Shown one piece after another: positions 16,846 through 26,010 of a stretch of DNA of 64,000 nucleotides. The stretch is taken from contig OX638323.1 in assembly GCA_951812715.1 (NCBI GenBank), positions 992,001 through 1,056,000 on the forward strand, read 5' to 3'. The notes under the pieces were generated by a model. It had not been told where the DNA came from, did no database searches, and saw only the letters and a program-made list of their open reading frames with translations. How positions within the stretch are numbered: position 1 is the stretch's first letter; every line of letters starts with the position of its first letter. Position numbers and translations under genes: made by a program. Source of the stretch: an uncultured Pseudohongiella sp. Lineage in GTDB: Bacteria; Pseudomonadota; Gammaproteobacteria; Pseudomonadales; Pseudohongiellaceae.

Positions 16846-17478
16846 GACGCCACCATCACTGCAATCACGCCGAGTCGCACGCGCTCTTGGCGCCAAAACT
16901 CATCAACCTGTGTATCTGTTAAATGCGGTAAGTCTTCGCGATTCACTTGTTCGTACATCAGCAAAGAGTGGACAGCTACCCACATGCCATAACGAGTACG
17001 AAATGACGAAGCAAATGCTTCGTTTTGCTGTTCGAAACGCCTAATTTCTGTCGCAAACCGGGGAAACGCCTCGGAGTAGTAAACATAGAGTTTTCCCCCA
17101 TTCGCCGTGAAATTGCTCGCGTACCTTTTCACATCCAAGTCGTCGGGGTCGGAGCAGATATTCTCCCAATTGTCATCTCGAGGCCCCGCTACTGGGATCA
17201 CCTCGAAGTCTGGAAACGTACTCTGTCGTTCCGGTTTTCTCGATTTTGGTGCGGCCACAATACTGTACTCTCGTTCGTCGCTCAGGACAGACAACCCCTG
17301 ACGATGAAGTTCAACGAGAACTGACCCTGTCGCGCCTTCGACTACGCTTTCTGTGCATTCCACACCGATTCGCATTCTCCCGCCTCTCAACGGGCTCGTT
17401 CCAAACGTGTGGAGGTCGTTGCCAAGGGCAATGTTTAGCCGAGACGAGGCTGGATGATCGGGATCGTGATAGTCTCCG
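16791..17478 (-). pseudogene. 5'-truncated gene next to the methyltransferase, possible restriction partner
   Basis: The minus strand encodes a protein from an ATG at 17375 (MRIGVECTESVVEGATGSVL) to 16791. The same frame is open and protein-like further upstream (HDPDHPASSRLNIALGNDLH, then TFGTSPLRGGRM) up to about 17478, where the insertion sequence begins. No start codon other than TTG 17390 and ATG 17375 lies in that extension. The gene therefore looks cut by the IS and has lost its 5' part. The remaining part has no motif I recognise. Its place beside a modification enzyme suggests a restriction or accessory subunit, but a 195-residue protein from 17375 remains possible. Confidence 0.55.
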
Positions 17479-17479
17479 T

Positions 17480-19155
17480 AGTGTTTTCCAATTCGGAGAT
17501 GAGCCTGTAATTGGATCCTGACCGAGCTGTGCCGCAGTTTCGGGGATGTTGGCTTTCAGTACCCGACATGCTGAAGAATTTGTTGACTTTCGGCAAGGCG
17601 AATTTGAGTCGGCGGGCATCGGCGCGTAGTTGCCGGCCCTGTGGAATTGTGGGCGAGAGGCGCGCGAGTGTGGACCGGCGGTGTGCAACGCTCGCGTTGC
17701 GCACGGGCGGTCCACACGTCCCGCAGGGCGCGCGCCGGTCCGCAGGACTCGTCCACAAATCCACAGGGCGCCCCGCCTTCGTGAAGATTTTTCCGGCGAT
17801 TCACGCGACCGCGGCGCCTGTCCGGCCGACGCCGATGTCCCGGAACAGCTCCCGCCGCGCCTGGTTTACCGCTTCGACCGCCTCCAGATCGCTTCTCTCC
17901 ACGGATTGGGCCGCAAGCGCCGCCAAGCTCGTCCCCTCAACGAGAAAGCGCTCCGCGTCCGGCAGCGATTCGAGTTTCTCGCACGGCGTCATCACGTCCG
18001 CGTCGAGATAGCGCACGCGTTCGCGACCCTTGGCGTCCCGCTCCACGGTGGGAAACAGGCAGGGGCGGTGGAAGTTCAGCCAGGGCGTCAGCGCCCTCGC
18101 GGTGAATCGGTTGACGCGGTCGGCGAAACAGCACGGAATATGGTCGTGGCCGAGCCACTTGCGCACCACCGCGGCGTTTTTCCCCTCGACCAGCGCGTTG
18201 TCGTTGCTGCGCCGCGGCCGCGACTTGGTGAACTCCTCCACATGCAGTTTGTCGAGCAACCCGGCGACGCGGTGGTTGATGTACTCCGAACCATTGTCGG
18301 CATGGAAGCCCCGAATCCGAAAGGGAAACCCCGCCAGCGATTCCGCAAGCGCCGGCAGCAGGAACCGCTCCGAAATCGCCTCCACGGCGGCCACATGCTC
18401 CCATTGGGTCACACTGTCCACCAGATTGATCAGATACACGCCCTTGGCGCCGTCCAGATCGCCCTGGTGCACCGTGTCCACGCGCAACCAGCCCGGCCGG
18501 CCGCGCGGGTCCGGCTTGCGCCGATCGCCAATGGCCACCGGCGTCGACCGGGTGCGGTCCCACCGCTTGCGCACCAGTCCGTACGCGCGGGACTTGCGCA
18601 GGTTGTACAGGTGTCCGTTGGACAAACCCGCGAGCCGCTCGAAACGACTGTCTCCATGCATCCGGTACTGCCGCCGCAACACCGCCCGCGTCGCGGGGCC
18701 GGACATGTTGTCCAGACCCTCGTCCACCCGCGCCAGCAGGCGGATGTCCGCGTCCGTGTAGCGCCGCCGGAACGGTCGGGACGGCGGCTTGCGGCGGCGG
18801 TCCTCGATGCGGCCCGTCGCCCGGTATTGCGCGACCAGCCGCGTCAGTTGCGCGCGCGACAGGCCAGTGATCTTCTCCAGGTAGCGCTTGACCAGACCCT
18901 TGTCCCGCTTGCCCAGCTGATCGTAATCCAGACGGACCAGCGTGCGGCGCACCAGATCGTAGGCGCCCTCGCGGTCCACACCGTCGAAATCCAACGCCTG
19001 GCTGCCCGTCAAAAACGCACGCACATCCTCCAGCGTGCGAACCCGTTCTGTCTGTAGTGTCACGATCATCCTCCGATGATCCCAGAAACCACACTACAGG
19101 CTCATGTCTCGTTGGAACGACAGACTCGCTTCAGGCTCATGTCTCATTGGACAAG
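17480..19155 (-). mobile_element. Insertion sequence with DDE/integrase-core transposase
   Basis: The right end (19101-19155) carries two sub-terminal copies of CAGGCTCATGTCTCRTTGGA about 36 bases apart. The left end near 17482-17515 shows a related inverted motif (CCAAT, then GGAGATGAGCCTG). A diverged partial copy with the same right end is at 29.55-29.91 kb, which fixes that boundary near ACAAGG. The left flank is a truncated restriction-type gene and the right flank a truncated permease, so insertion was accompanied by deletion. Between the transposase and the left end, a 50-bp near-perfect palindrome (17668-17717) could act as a terminator. I did not see target-site duplications. Boundaries are approximate. 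Confidence 0.75.
17801..19069 (-). CDS. IS transposase, DDE/rve superfamily
   Basis: A 422-residue transposase starting MIVTLQTERVRTLEDVRAFL. N-terminal helices with KITGLSRAQLTRLVAQYRAT form an HTH. The catalytic core shows D in RVDTVHQGDLDG, D in IRGFHADNGSEYINH and E in NDNALVEGKNAAVV, the DDE triad spacing of integrase-core transposases. The C-terminal part includes PWLNFHRPCLFPT. Length and motifs appear intact, so the copy may be active. I place it in the integrase-core group without a firm IS family. Confidence 0.87.
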   Translation of the reverse strand: MIVTLQTERVRTLEDVRAFLTGSQALDFDGVDREGAYDLVRRTLVRLDYDQLGKRDKGLVKRYLEKITGLSRAQLTRLVAQYRATGRIEDRRRKPPSRPFRRRYTDADIRLLARVDEGLDNMSGPATRAVLRRQYRMHGDSRFERLAGLSNGHLYNLRKSRAYGLVRKRWDRTRSTPVAIGDRRKPDPRGRPGWLRVDTVHQGDLDGAKGVYLINLVDSVTQWEHVAAVEAISERFLLPALAESLAGFPFRIRGFHADNGSEYINHRVAGLLDKLHVEEFTKSRPRRSNDNALVEGKNAAVVRKWLGHDHIPCCFADRVNRFTARALTPWLNFHRPCLFPTVERDAKGRERVRYLDADVMTPCEKLESLPDAERFLVEGTSLAALAAQSVERSDLEAVEAVNQARRELFRDIGVGRTGAAVA

Positions 19156-19456
19156 GCTGTCACCCCTGGCGGCGACGATTCCGCCGTTCGCCACCGCCTC
19201 GGCGCTTCTCTTTGTCGCCTGCGTAATGATTCGCAACATGACCGGGATTGATTGGGACGACGCCACGGAATACGTGCCGGCGGTGGTGTTGGCGGTGACG
19301 ATTCCCTTCAGCTTTTCGATTGCGCACGGCATCGCGGCCGGGTTCATCACCTATGCGGCGATCAAACTGGTTTCCGGCCGATTCGATCAGCTTCGGCCGG
19401 CGGCCGGGATTCTCGCGGTATTGTTCCTGGCCAAGATTGTGTTTATGGGCGCCTGA
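19156..19456 (+). pseudogene. NCS2 (AzgA-type) purine permease, C-terminal fragment
   Basis: Directly right of the IS end the sequence encodes about 100 residues typical of AzgA-type hypoxanthine/guanine permeases: PLAATIPPFATASALLFVAC, NMTGIDWDDATEYVPAVVLA, then FSIAHGIAAGFITYAAIKLV and a final membrane helix. The first roughly 330 residues are missing. The IS lies exactly at the break, so the gene was destroyed by insertion plus deletion. Confidence 0.83.
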
Positions 19457-19572
19457 CGGAACAAATTGAAATGTTGTGCATCAAGGCGCAATCCCGTCAG
19501 CGAGACGGGGGCGACTCTTCGATGAAAGTCGAAATTCAACGTGAAGAGGACCGACCACTTATACCCGACGGT

Positions 19573-19770
19573 TCACTCTTCTTCAGGGGTATTGGCCTGG
19601 CTTTCCTTTTCTCGCTGAATTCGTTGATAGATCTCTTCACGGTGAACGGCTATATGCTTGGGCGCATTGACGCCTATTCGCACCTGGTTGCCTTTAACAC
19701 CCAGCACCGTAACAGTTACATCGTCCCCCACCATCAGTGTTTCGCCGATCCGGCGTGTCAGTATCAGCAT
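19573..19770 (-). CDS. csrA: Carbon storage regulator CsrA
   Basis: A global RNA-binding regulator that binds GGA motifs in mRNA leaders and controls carbon storage, motility and biofilm. The 65-residue protein from [20 protein letters not shown] fits the family; R44-type contacts are represented by [17 protein letters not shown]. The ATG at 19770 has the ribosome site TAGGAG; a longer in-frame start seven codons upstream is not needed. It lies downstream of alaS and lysC on the same strand, the usual gammaproteobacterial order. Confidence 0.96.
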   Translation of the reverse strand: MLILTRRIGETLMVGDDVTVTVLGVKGNQVRIGVNAPKHIAVHREEIYQRIQREKESQANTPEEE

Positions 19771-19906
19771 TGCACGTCTCCTAGCTGGCATTCCGTCGCC
19801 AATCCATTGTGTTGTTGGCGCCTCTACCGGTACATCGGTAATAGTATCCGCCTAATTTCCCAGTTTGCAAACTGATTTGCGCAATATTCCCTGGACATTA
19901 CCTATC

Positions 19907-21136
19907 CTAGTGGCCATTTTCATGTTTTTCCAACTCGAAAGCGCCATGTAGCGCCCGCACGGCCAATTCCAGGTACTTCTCTTCGATCACGACGGAAATC
20001 TTGATTTCGGAAGTGGTGATAATCTGGATATTGATGTTCTCCCCGGCCAGCGCCTTGAACATGCGGCTGGCAATGCCTGCATGGGAACGCATGCCGACGC
20101 CAACCAGCGAGACTTTCGCAATCTTTGTATCGAGTTCCACCGCTTGCGCGGGAACCGAGGGAATCACCTGCTCAAGAATCTGCTGCGTTTGCTCGGCATC
20201 TCCGCGCTTGACGGTGAAAGTTATGTCGTTGTTGCCGTCCGCGGCGGAATTCTGAACTATGACGTCAACTTCTATGCCCTGTTCACTGATCGGTCCGATC
20301 ACTTTGTAGGCGACACCTGGAACATCGGGCACGCCCTTCACGGTCAATTTTGCTTCGTCGCGCTCGAAAGCGACGCCGGCGATGGCTGGTGTTTCCATAT
20401 CTTCCTCCTCCAGCGTGATGAGGGTTCCGGGTCCCTCTTCGAATGTCGAAAGCACCCGCAAGGGAACCTTGTATTTTCCGGCGAATTCCACCGCCCGGAT
20501 TTGCAGCACCTTGGCGCCGAGGCTGGCAAGTTCCAACATTTCCTCGAACGTGATATGCCGCAGCAGCCGGGCGCCGTCAACCATGCGCGGATCGGTGGTA
20601 TAGACGCCTTTCACATCGGTATAAACCTGGCATTCATCGGCTTCCAGCGCCGCCGCCAGCGCGACCGCCGTAGTATCCGAGCCGCCCCGGCCTAACGTGG
20701 TTATGCAGCCATTCTCCGTGACTCCCTGAAAGCCGGCGACCACGACGACATTGCCTTGCTCAAGCTGTGCATGAAGTCTGGTGCTGTCCACTTCCCGGAT
20801 TCGCGCCTTGTTGTGGCTTTCATCGGTCAGAATGCGAACCTGCCCGCCGGTAAACGAACGCGCGCCGTAACCCCGGCGCTCCAGCGCCATGCACAACAGC
20901 GCGATAGTCACCTGCTCACCGGTCGACATCAGCACATCCATCTCTCTCGGCGTCGGCTGCTCCATGATTTCCTGCGCCAGCGCCACCAGCCGATTGGTTT
21001 CGCCCGCCATGGCCGAAAGCACGACTACGATATCGTGCCCTTCATCCCGGAAGCGCGCGATCTTGTCCGCTACCGCTTCGATATGACCGACCGAGGCGAC
21101 CGAAGTGCCGCCGAATTTCTGCACGATGAGGGACAT
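19907..21136 (-). CDS. lysC: Aspartate kinase
   Basis: Phosphorylates aspartate in the first step to lysine, threonine and methionine. The 409-residue single-function enzyme starts [20 protein letters not shown] (the KFGGTS motif). It has GRGGSDTTAVALAAAL in the kinase domain and two C-terminal ACT domains (LTVKGVPDVPGVAYKVIG and KVSLVGVGMRSHAGIASRMF), the usual sites for feedback inhibition by lysine or threonine. Its start overlaps the stop of alaS by one base, so they are coupled. Confidence 0.96.
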   Translation of the reverse strand: MSLIVQKFGGTSVASVGHIEAVADKIARFRDEGHDIVVVLSAMAGETNRLVALAQEIMEQPTPREMDVLMSTGEQVTIALLCMALERRGYGARSFTGGQVRILTDESHNKARIREVDSTRLHAQLEQGNVVVVAGFQGVTENGCITTLGRGGSDTTAVALAAALEADECQVYTDVKGVYTTDPRMVDGARLLRHITFEEMLELASLGAKVLQIRAVEFAGKYKVPLRVLSTFEEGPGTLITLEEEDMETPAIAGVAFERDEAKLTVKGVPDVPGVAYKVIGPISEQGIEVDVIVQNSAADGNNDITFTVKRGDAEQTQQILEQVIPSVPAQAVELDTKIAKVSLVGVGMRSHAGIASRMFKALAGENINIQIITTSEIKISVVIEEKYLELAVRALHGAFELEKHENGH

Positions 21137-23820
21137 CAGCGTGCGTCCGCCAGTTTCGCTTCGACCCAGGGCGTTACACTTTCGAGCGCGCCGGGCAAGG
21201 CATCCGCGTCACGCCCTCCCGCCATGGCCATATCCGCGCGTCCCCCGCCCTTGCCGCCGACCTGGCTCGCGACCATGTTGGCGAGCTCTCCCGCCTTGAC
21301 CGATCCGGTAAGATCCTTGCTGACCCCGGCGACCAGACTGACTTTTCCGTCTTCGCCGCTGGCCAGCACGACGATGCAACTGCCAAGGCGGTTCTTGAGT
21401 TTGTCGACCGCTTCGCGCATGGCCTTCGGATCCAGCCCATCCACTCTGACGGCCAATACCCTGGCGCCCGCCACCTCGCGGGCCTGATCGGCGAGGTCGC
21501 CGCCGGCGCCAGTGGCCAGTCTTGCCTTGAGTTGCTCAATTTGCTTTTCCAGCGATCGATTGGCTTTCGAAAGCTGGCTCACCCGCGCGACCAGTTCGTC
21601 AGGACTCGACTTCACCGCACGGCAGACATCGCGCAAGGTCTGTTCTTCGCGATGCACGAGTGCGAGGGCGCGGCGGCCGGTAACGGCTTCGATCCGCCGC
21701 ACGCCGGCGGATATGCCTGATTCGCTGGTGATTCTGAATAGTCCTATATCGCCAGTGCGATCGACATGACAGCCGCCGCAGAATTCCACCGAATATTCGC
21801 CGCCCATGCTTACCACGCGCACCTGATCGCCGTATTTTTCGCCGAACATGGCGAGCGCGCCGCGCTTGCGAGCTTCCTCGATCGGCATGATTTCCTTGCT
21901 GACGGCAGAATTACGCAGGATTTCGCTGTTTACCTGCTGCTCGATTTCCCGGATCTGTTCGGGGCCCACCGGCGCCGAATGGGAAAAGTCGAAGCGCAGC
22001 CGATCCTTGTCGACCAGCGAACCCTGCTGGGTGACGTGGGCGCCGAGAATATCGCGCAACGCCGCGTTCATGAGATGAGTCGCGGAATGATTCAAGGTGA
22101 TGGCGGCGCGCTCCGCCGCCGCAACCCGAGCATTGAGCCGGTCGCCGGTGCGCAATGCGCCCCGCTGCAAGCAGCCGATATGCAGCAGAGTTTCACCCTG
22201 CTTCTGGGTGTCGGTAACGAGAAAGCGCGTATCGCCGTTTTCCAGTGTGCCGCTGTCACCTACCTGACCGCCGGACTCGCCGTAGAACGGGCTGATATCG
22301 AGCAGCAGGCTGACCTTGCGGTCATCGGACAGTTCATCCAGCGGTTGGCGGTCCTCGGCGGAGAACATGCCGATCACCTCGGCGGTAGCCGCAAGATGGT
22401 CATAACCGATGAACTCGGTTGCCTGCCCCGGATCGATATCGACCAACTCCCGAGTGCTGAAATTGCTCGCCGCCCGAGCCTGTTCGCGCTGGGCTTCCAT
22501 TGCCGCCTCAAATCCTTTGGCATCGATCGTCAGGCCATGCTCCCTGGCGACATCGGCAGTCAGGTCAACCGGGAAACCGTAGGTGTCGTACAGGCGGAAT
22601 ACGGTGGCGCCCGAAAGCTCGCGGCCGCCGCCGAAACCCGTGCCGTCCCCTTGCCCTTTGCCAGCGGCGGAATCGCCGCCGATACCCGCGGTTCCGCCGA
22701 GCTCGGCTATAGCCCTTTCCAGGATGGTCATGCCATTTGCCAGCGTACGCGCAAACTGCCGCTCTTCTTCCAGCAGCGCGTTTTCGATTCGCGGCTGCTG
22801 CTCGATGAGTTCCGGGTAGGCCTCGCCCATCACATCGGCTAGCGAGCGCACCAGCTTATGGAAAAACAGGTCTTTCATGCCCAGCCGGTGGCCGTGGCGT
22901 ATCGCGCGCCGGATAATGCGGCGCAACACGTAGCCGCGGCCTTCGTTGGAAGGCAGTACGCCATCGGCCACGAGAAACGAACAGGAACGAATATGATCGG
23001 CGATTACGCACATGGAAGGATCTTCCAAGTCGCTGGCGCCGGTAATTTGCTGTATGTCCTTGAGCAGGGATTGAAACAGGTCGATCCGGTAATTGCTGTG
23101 TACGTGCTGCATTACCGCGGCGATGCGCTCCAGACCCGCGCCGGTGTCGACCGATGGCCGCGGCAGGGGCGCAAGCGAGCCATCTTGCTTGCGTTCGAAC
23201 TGCATGAAAACCAGGTTCCAGATCTCGATATAACGGTCGCCGTCTTCATCGGCTGATCCGGGCGGCCCCCCGGCCACGCCCGGACCGTGATCGTAGAACA
23301 CTTCCGAGCAGGGACCGCAAGGCCCGGTATCGCCCATGGCCCAGAAATTGTCTTTTTCGCCCAAGCGCGAGAAACGCGCCGGATCCACCTTGATTTCATC
23401 AAGCCAGATATCCGCGGCTTCGTCGTCGTCGCGAAATACCGTGACCCAGAGCTTTTCCGCCGGCAGGCCAAGTTCGACGGTGAGAAACTCCCAGGCGAAT
23501 TGAATCGCTTCGCGCTTGAAATAATCGCCGAACGAGAAATTGCCCAGCATTTCAAAGAACGTGTGGTGGCGCGCGGTATAGCCTACGTTGTCGAGATCGT
23601 TATGCTTGCCGCCGGCGCGCAGGCAGCGCTGGGAAGTTACCGCGCGCTTGTAGGGGCGCGACTCCCGGCCGAGAAAGACATCCTTGAATTGGACCATGCC
23701 GGCATTGGTGAACAGCAGGGTCGGGTCATTACCGGGCACGAGCGGACTGCTGGGCACGACCTTGTGGCCATGGCCGGCAAAATAGTCAAGGAAACTCTTG
23801 CGTATGAGGTTGCTGTTCAT
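21136..23820 (-). CDS. alaS: Alanyl-tRNA synthetase
   Basis: Charges tRNA-Ala and edits mischarged serine or glycine. The 894-residue protein has full length. The class II core starts [20 protein letters not shown] with [15 protein letters not shown] and [19 protein letters not shown]. The editing domain has HxxxH as [13 protein letters not shown] and the second zinc pair in [16 protein letters not shown]. The C-terminal DHHA1-like part contains [15 protein letters not shown]. First gene of the alaS-lysC-csrA unit. Confidence 0.97.
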   Translation of the reverse strand: MNSNLIRKSFLDYFAGHGHKVVPSSPLVPGNDPTLLFTNAGMVQFKDVFLGRESRPYKRAVTSQRCLRAGGKHNDLDNVGYTARHHTFFEMLGNFSFGDYFKREAIQFAWEFLTVELGLPAEKLWVTVFRDDDEAADIWLDEIKVDPARFSRLGEKDNFWAMGDTGPCGPCSEVFYDHGPGVAGGPPGSADEDGDRYIEIWNLVFMQFERKQDGSLAPLPRPSVDTGAGLERIAAVMQHVHSNYRIDLFQSLLKDIQQITGASDLEDPSMCVIADHIRSCSFLVADGVLPSNEGRGYVLRRIIRRAIRHGHRLGMKDLFFHKLVRSLADVMGEAYPELIEQQPRIENALLEEERQFARTLANGMTILERAIAELGGTAGIGGDSAAGKGQGDGTGFGGGRELSGATVFRLYDTYGFPVDLTADVAREHGLTIDAKGFEAAMEAQREQARAASNFSTRELVDIDPGQATEFIGYDHLAATAEVIGMFSAEDRQPLDELSDDRKVSLLLDISPFYGESGGQVGDSGTLENGDTRFLVTDTQKQGETLLHIGCLQRGALRTGDRLNARVAAAERAAITLNHSATHLMNAALRDILGAHVTQQGSLVDKDRLRFDFSHSAPVGPEQIREIEQQVNSEILRNSAVSKEIMPIEEARKRGALAMFGEKYGDQVRVVSMGGEYSVEFCGGCHVDRTGDIGLFRITSESGISAGVRRIEAVTGRRALALVHREEQTLRDVCRAVKSSPDELVARVSQLSKANRSLEKQIEQLKARLATGAGGDLADQAREVAGARVLAVRVDGLDPKAMREAVDKLKNRLGSCIVVLASGEDGKVSLVAGVSKDLTGSVKAGELANMVASQVGGKGGGRADMAMAGGRDADALPGALESVTPWVEAKLADAR

Positions 23821-23841
23821 GATACCGGGGCTGCGTCGGGA

Positions 23842-24990
23842 TCAATCGCCGTTGTTGTCGCGTTCGCCGTTCTTGCCCGAGTCAAGCATGGGCGCGTCAC
23901 CGCCACTGCCGGTAAAGGAAAAAGCTTCCAGCGCTTCTTCCAGCGGCACGCGCAGGTCGCCATCGCTCGACAAGATGATGGCGATGGGCCGGGTCTTCGG
24001 AAAATGGCTCATGATGATGGTGAAAATGATAAGAAAAGGCACGCACAGGAACATGCCCGGAATACCCCAGATTGTGCCCCACAGCGCCAGATTCAGGAGA
24101 ATCACGATGGGGCTGAGATTGAACGAACTGCCCATCAGCCTCGGCTCGAGCACATTGCCGATCATCACCTGGAATGCGCCGATGCCGCCAAGCACCATCA
24201 GGAAAAGATAGTAACCGTCGGACTGGGCCAGCGCGATCATGGCGGGAAACATGGTGGCGATAATCGAGCCGATAGTGGGAATGAAGTTGAGCAAAAAAAT
24301 CAGCAGGCCCCAGATGCCGGCAAAGTCCACGCCCATCGCCAGCAACAGCCCGTAACTGAGTATGCCGGTGAGCGAACTGGTGAACATCTTGATAGTGATG
24401 TATTTCTGGATGTCATCGCGGATGCGATCGAAAATGCCGCGCACTTCCTGCTCTTTTGCAGGATCCGACACCAATGCGCCGATCTTGCCGTGGAATTTTC
24501 CCTGCTCGAAAAACAGGAAGCCGATATAGATAAGAATCAGGCCGCCGCTGGCCAGAATTCCCGCGGCGGATCTGCCCAGGGAAGCGGCATAACTCGGCAA
24601 GTCAATCCATTCGCTGATCAATTCTCCGAAGTTCTCGCCCTGGATTTCGCCGACCTCCACGAAGGGAATCGACAGCGATTCGAGGCGGCGGATCAGGTTA
24701 TCCTGATATACCGGCGCGATTTCCATGACACCGCCAAAGGATGCGCTGAGAAAATTGACGACGGCCCAGATCGCGGCGAGGAAGGTCAGAATCGACAACG
24801 ACAGGCAAATCGGTCGGGGAATCGAAAACCCGCCGATGGAAATTCTGCCCAGCGCCGCGGCAAGGGTATTTATCAGATACCAGAGGGCGATCGCGATCAC
24901 CAGCGGCATCAACAGTGACTCGCCGACTATCAGCAGGTAGAAGATTACGACTACCAGCAGCACGATGGCCAAGTAGTTGAGTACTTTCAT
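23842..24990 (-). CDS. AI-2E family (PerM/YhhT-like) transporter
   Basis: A 382-residue polytopic membrane protein. The ATG at 24990 (MKVLNYLAIVLLVVVIFYLL) is chosen because AAGGA precedes it and it starts the first membrane helix. It has about eight membrane helices, with conserved stretches LLIFLLNFIPTIGSIIATMF and MIGNVLEPRLMGSSFNLSPI typical of this family. Members include the AI-2 exporter TqsA and Na+/H+ antiporter-like proteins; the substrate cannot be told here. The tail is polar. It lies 21 bases before alaS and may be co-transcribed. Confidence 0.87.
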   Translation of the reverse strand: MKVLNYLAIVLLVVVIFYLLIVGESLLMPLVIAIALWYLINTLAAALGRISIGGFSIPRPICLSLSILTFLAAIWAVVNFLSASFGGVMEIAPVYQDNLIRRLESLSIPFVEVGEIQGENFGELISEWIDLPSYAASLGRSAAGILASGGLILIYIGFLFFEQGKFHGKIGALVSDPAKEQEVRGIFDRIRDDIQKYITIKMFTSSLTGILSYGLLLAMGVDFAGIWGLLIFLLNFIPTIGSIIATMFPAMIALAQSDGYYLFLMVLGGIGAFQVMIGNVLEPRLMGSSFNLSPIVILLNLALWGTIWGIPGMFLCVPFLIIFTIIMSHFPKTRPIAIILSSDGDLRVPLEEALEAFSFTGSGGDAPMLDSGKNGERDNNGD

Positions 24991-25259
24991 CGCTTGATAA
25001 TTCCTTGGGGAAGCGGCGTGGCTCAAGGCCGTTCTTCACAACCCGCGAAGGGTATCATATTTTATCCCTCCCCATTCGATACAAGGGCCGTATACACAGT
25101 AATGCCGCGGCTGGCGAGTCAGCCGGAAAATTCCATATCCACAAAGGGCGCGGCTTGCGCTAGACTTTGGTGCAGCCGCGCCCAGGCGGAATCCTCGCGC
25201 TTGCGGGGGAATTCGCTGGGCACAGCAGGGACAACCCTCAGATTATTGGAACTATATTC

Positions 25260-26009
25260 ATGATCGAAGATCAACTCGAAGTTCGCATTGCCGGCAAGAC
25301 CGATACCGGCCTGTTGCGCGAACATAACGAAGATTTCATCGGCTTTGACCAAGACGCCGCCCTGGCGGTAGTCGCCGATGGCCTTGGCGGCCATGCATCC
25401 GGCGAAATCGCCTCCTGCATGGCGGTCACGTCGATATTGACTGAATTGCGGCCTGACCGGCCAGGAAACGCTGGCGCCGACGGCTTGCTTGAAGAAATGA
25501 CTCAGGCCATTCGCGCCGCCAATCAGCGGATTTTCCTCGCCGCCGAAGCGAACAAGAGTCACAATGGCATGAGCACGACGCTGATTGCGGCGCGGGTCGA
25601 TGGCCGGCGCATGTTGGCCGGCTGCGTTGGAGATTCCCGCCTGTATTTGCTGCGCGACAAACAACTTGAGCAACTATCGCGGGACCACACCTTGATGAAC
25701 GACCTGCTTTCCAAAGGCGCAATGCCGGAAAATGGTTTCTCACTGGCCAACATCGACCATATCTTGACTAAGGCGCTCGGCATTCATGCAGATGTCGAAG
25801 TCGATTGCCTTGAACATGAGTTGCAAGCGGGCGACCTGTTGCTCCTGTGTTCCGATGGCCTATGGGACATGGTCGCCGATTGGCAGATCAAGGACATACT
25901 CAACGATCACGGCCAGGATATCGAGCGCGGCATCGCAAAATTGATCGACAGCGCCAACCGCAACGGCGGCAAGGACAATATTTCCGCGGTGCTGATGCGG
26001 CTGGACTAG
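25260..26009 (+). CDS. PP2C-type Ser/Thr protein phosphatase
   Basis: A 249-residue metal-dependent phosphatase. PP2C motifs: GLLREHNEDFIGFD, VVADGLGGHASGEIAS (Asp/Gly metal site), AGCVGDSRLYLLRDKQLEQL with SRDHT, LLLCSDGLWDMV and GGKDNISAVLMRL. All metal-binding aspartates are present, so it should be active. Length is that of stand-alone bacterial PrpC/Stp enzymes. It ends one base before the SulP gene, so the two form an operon; no Ser/Thr kinase is next to it here. Confidence 0.92.
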   Translation: MIEDQLEVRIAGKTDTGLLREHNEDFIGFDQDAALAVVADGLGGHASGEIASCMAVTSILTELRPDRPGNAGADGLLEEMTQAIRAANQRIFLAAEANKSHNGMSTTLIAARVDGRRMLAGCVGDSRLYLLRDKQLEQLSRDHTLMNDLLSKGAMPENGFSLANIDHILTKALGIHADVEVDCLEHELQAGDLLLLCSDGLWDMVADWQIKDILNDHGQDIERGIAKLIDSANRNGGKDNISAVLMRLD

Positions 26010-26010
26010 G

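Noticed and set aside
17668..17717. Member of the hairpin-array family
   Set aside because: It is a single long palindrome without the CCANGGANGG signature and lies inside the IS, so it is better explained as part of that element.
17556..17804. Minus-strand frames between the transposase and the IS left end
   Set aside because: They cover the 50-bp palindrome and have Arg/Pro/Cys-rich composition typical of non-coding GC-rich DNA.
19493..19531. Intrinsic terminator at hairpins between the permease fragment and csrA
   Set aside because: CCCGTC/GACGGG is a good stem, but neither strand has a T-run after it, so an intrinsic terminator is not supported.
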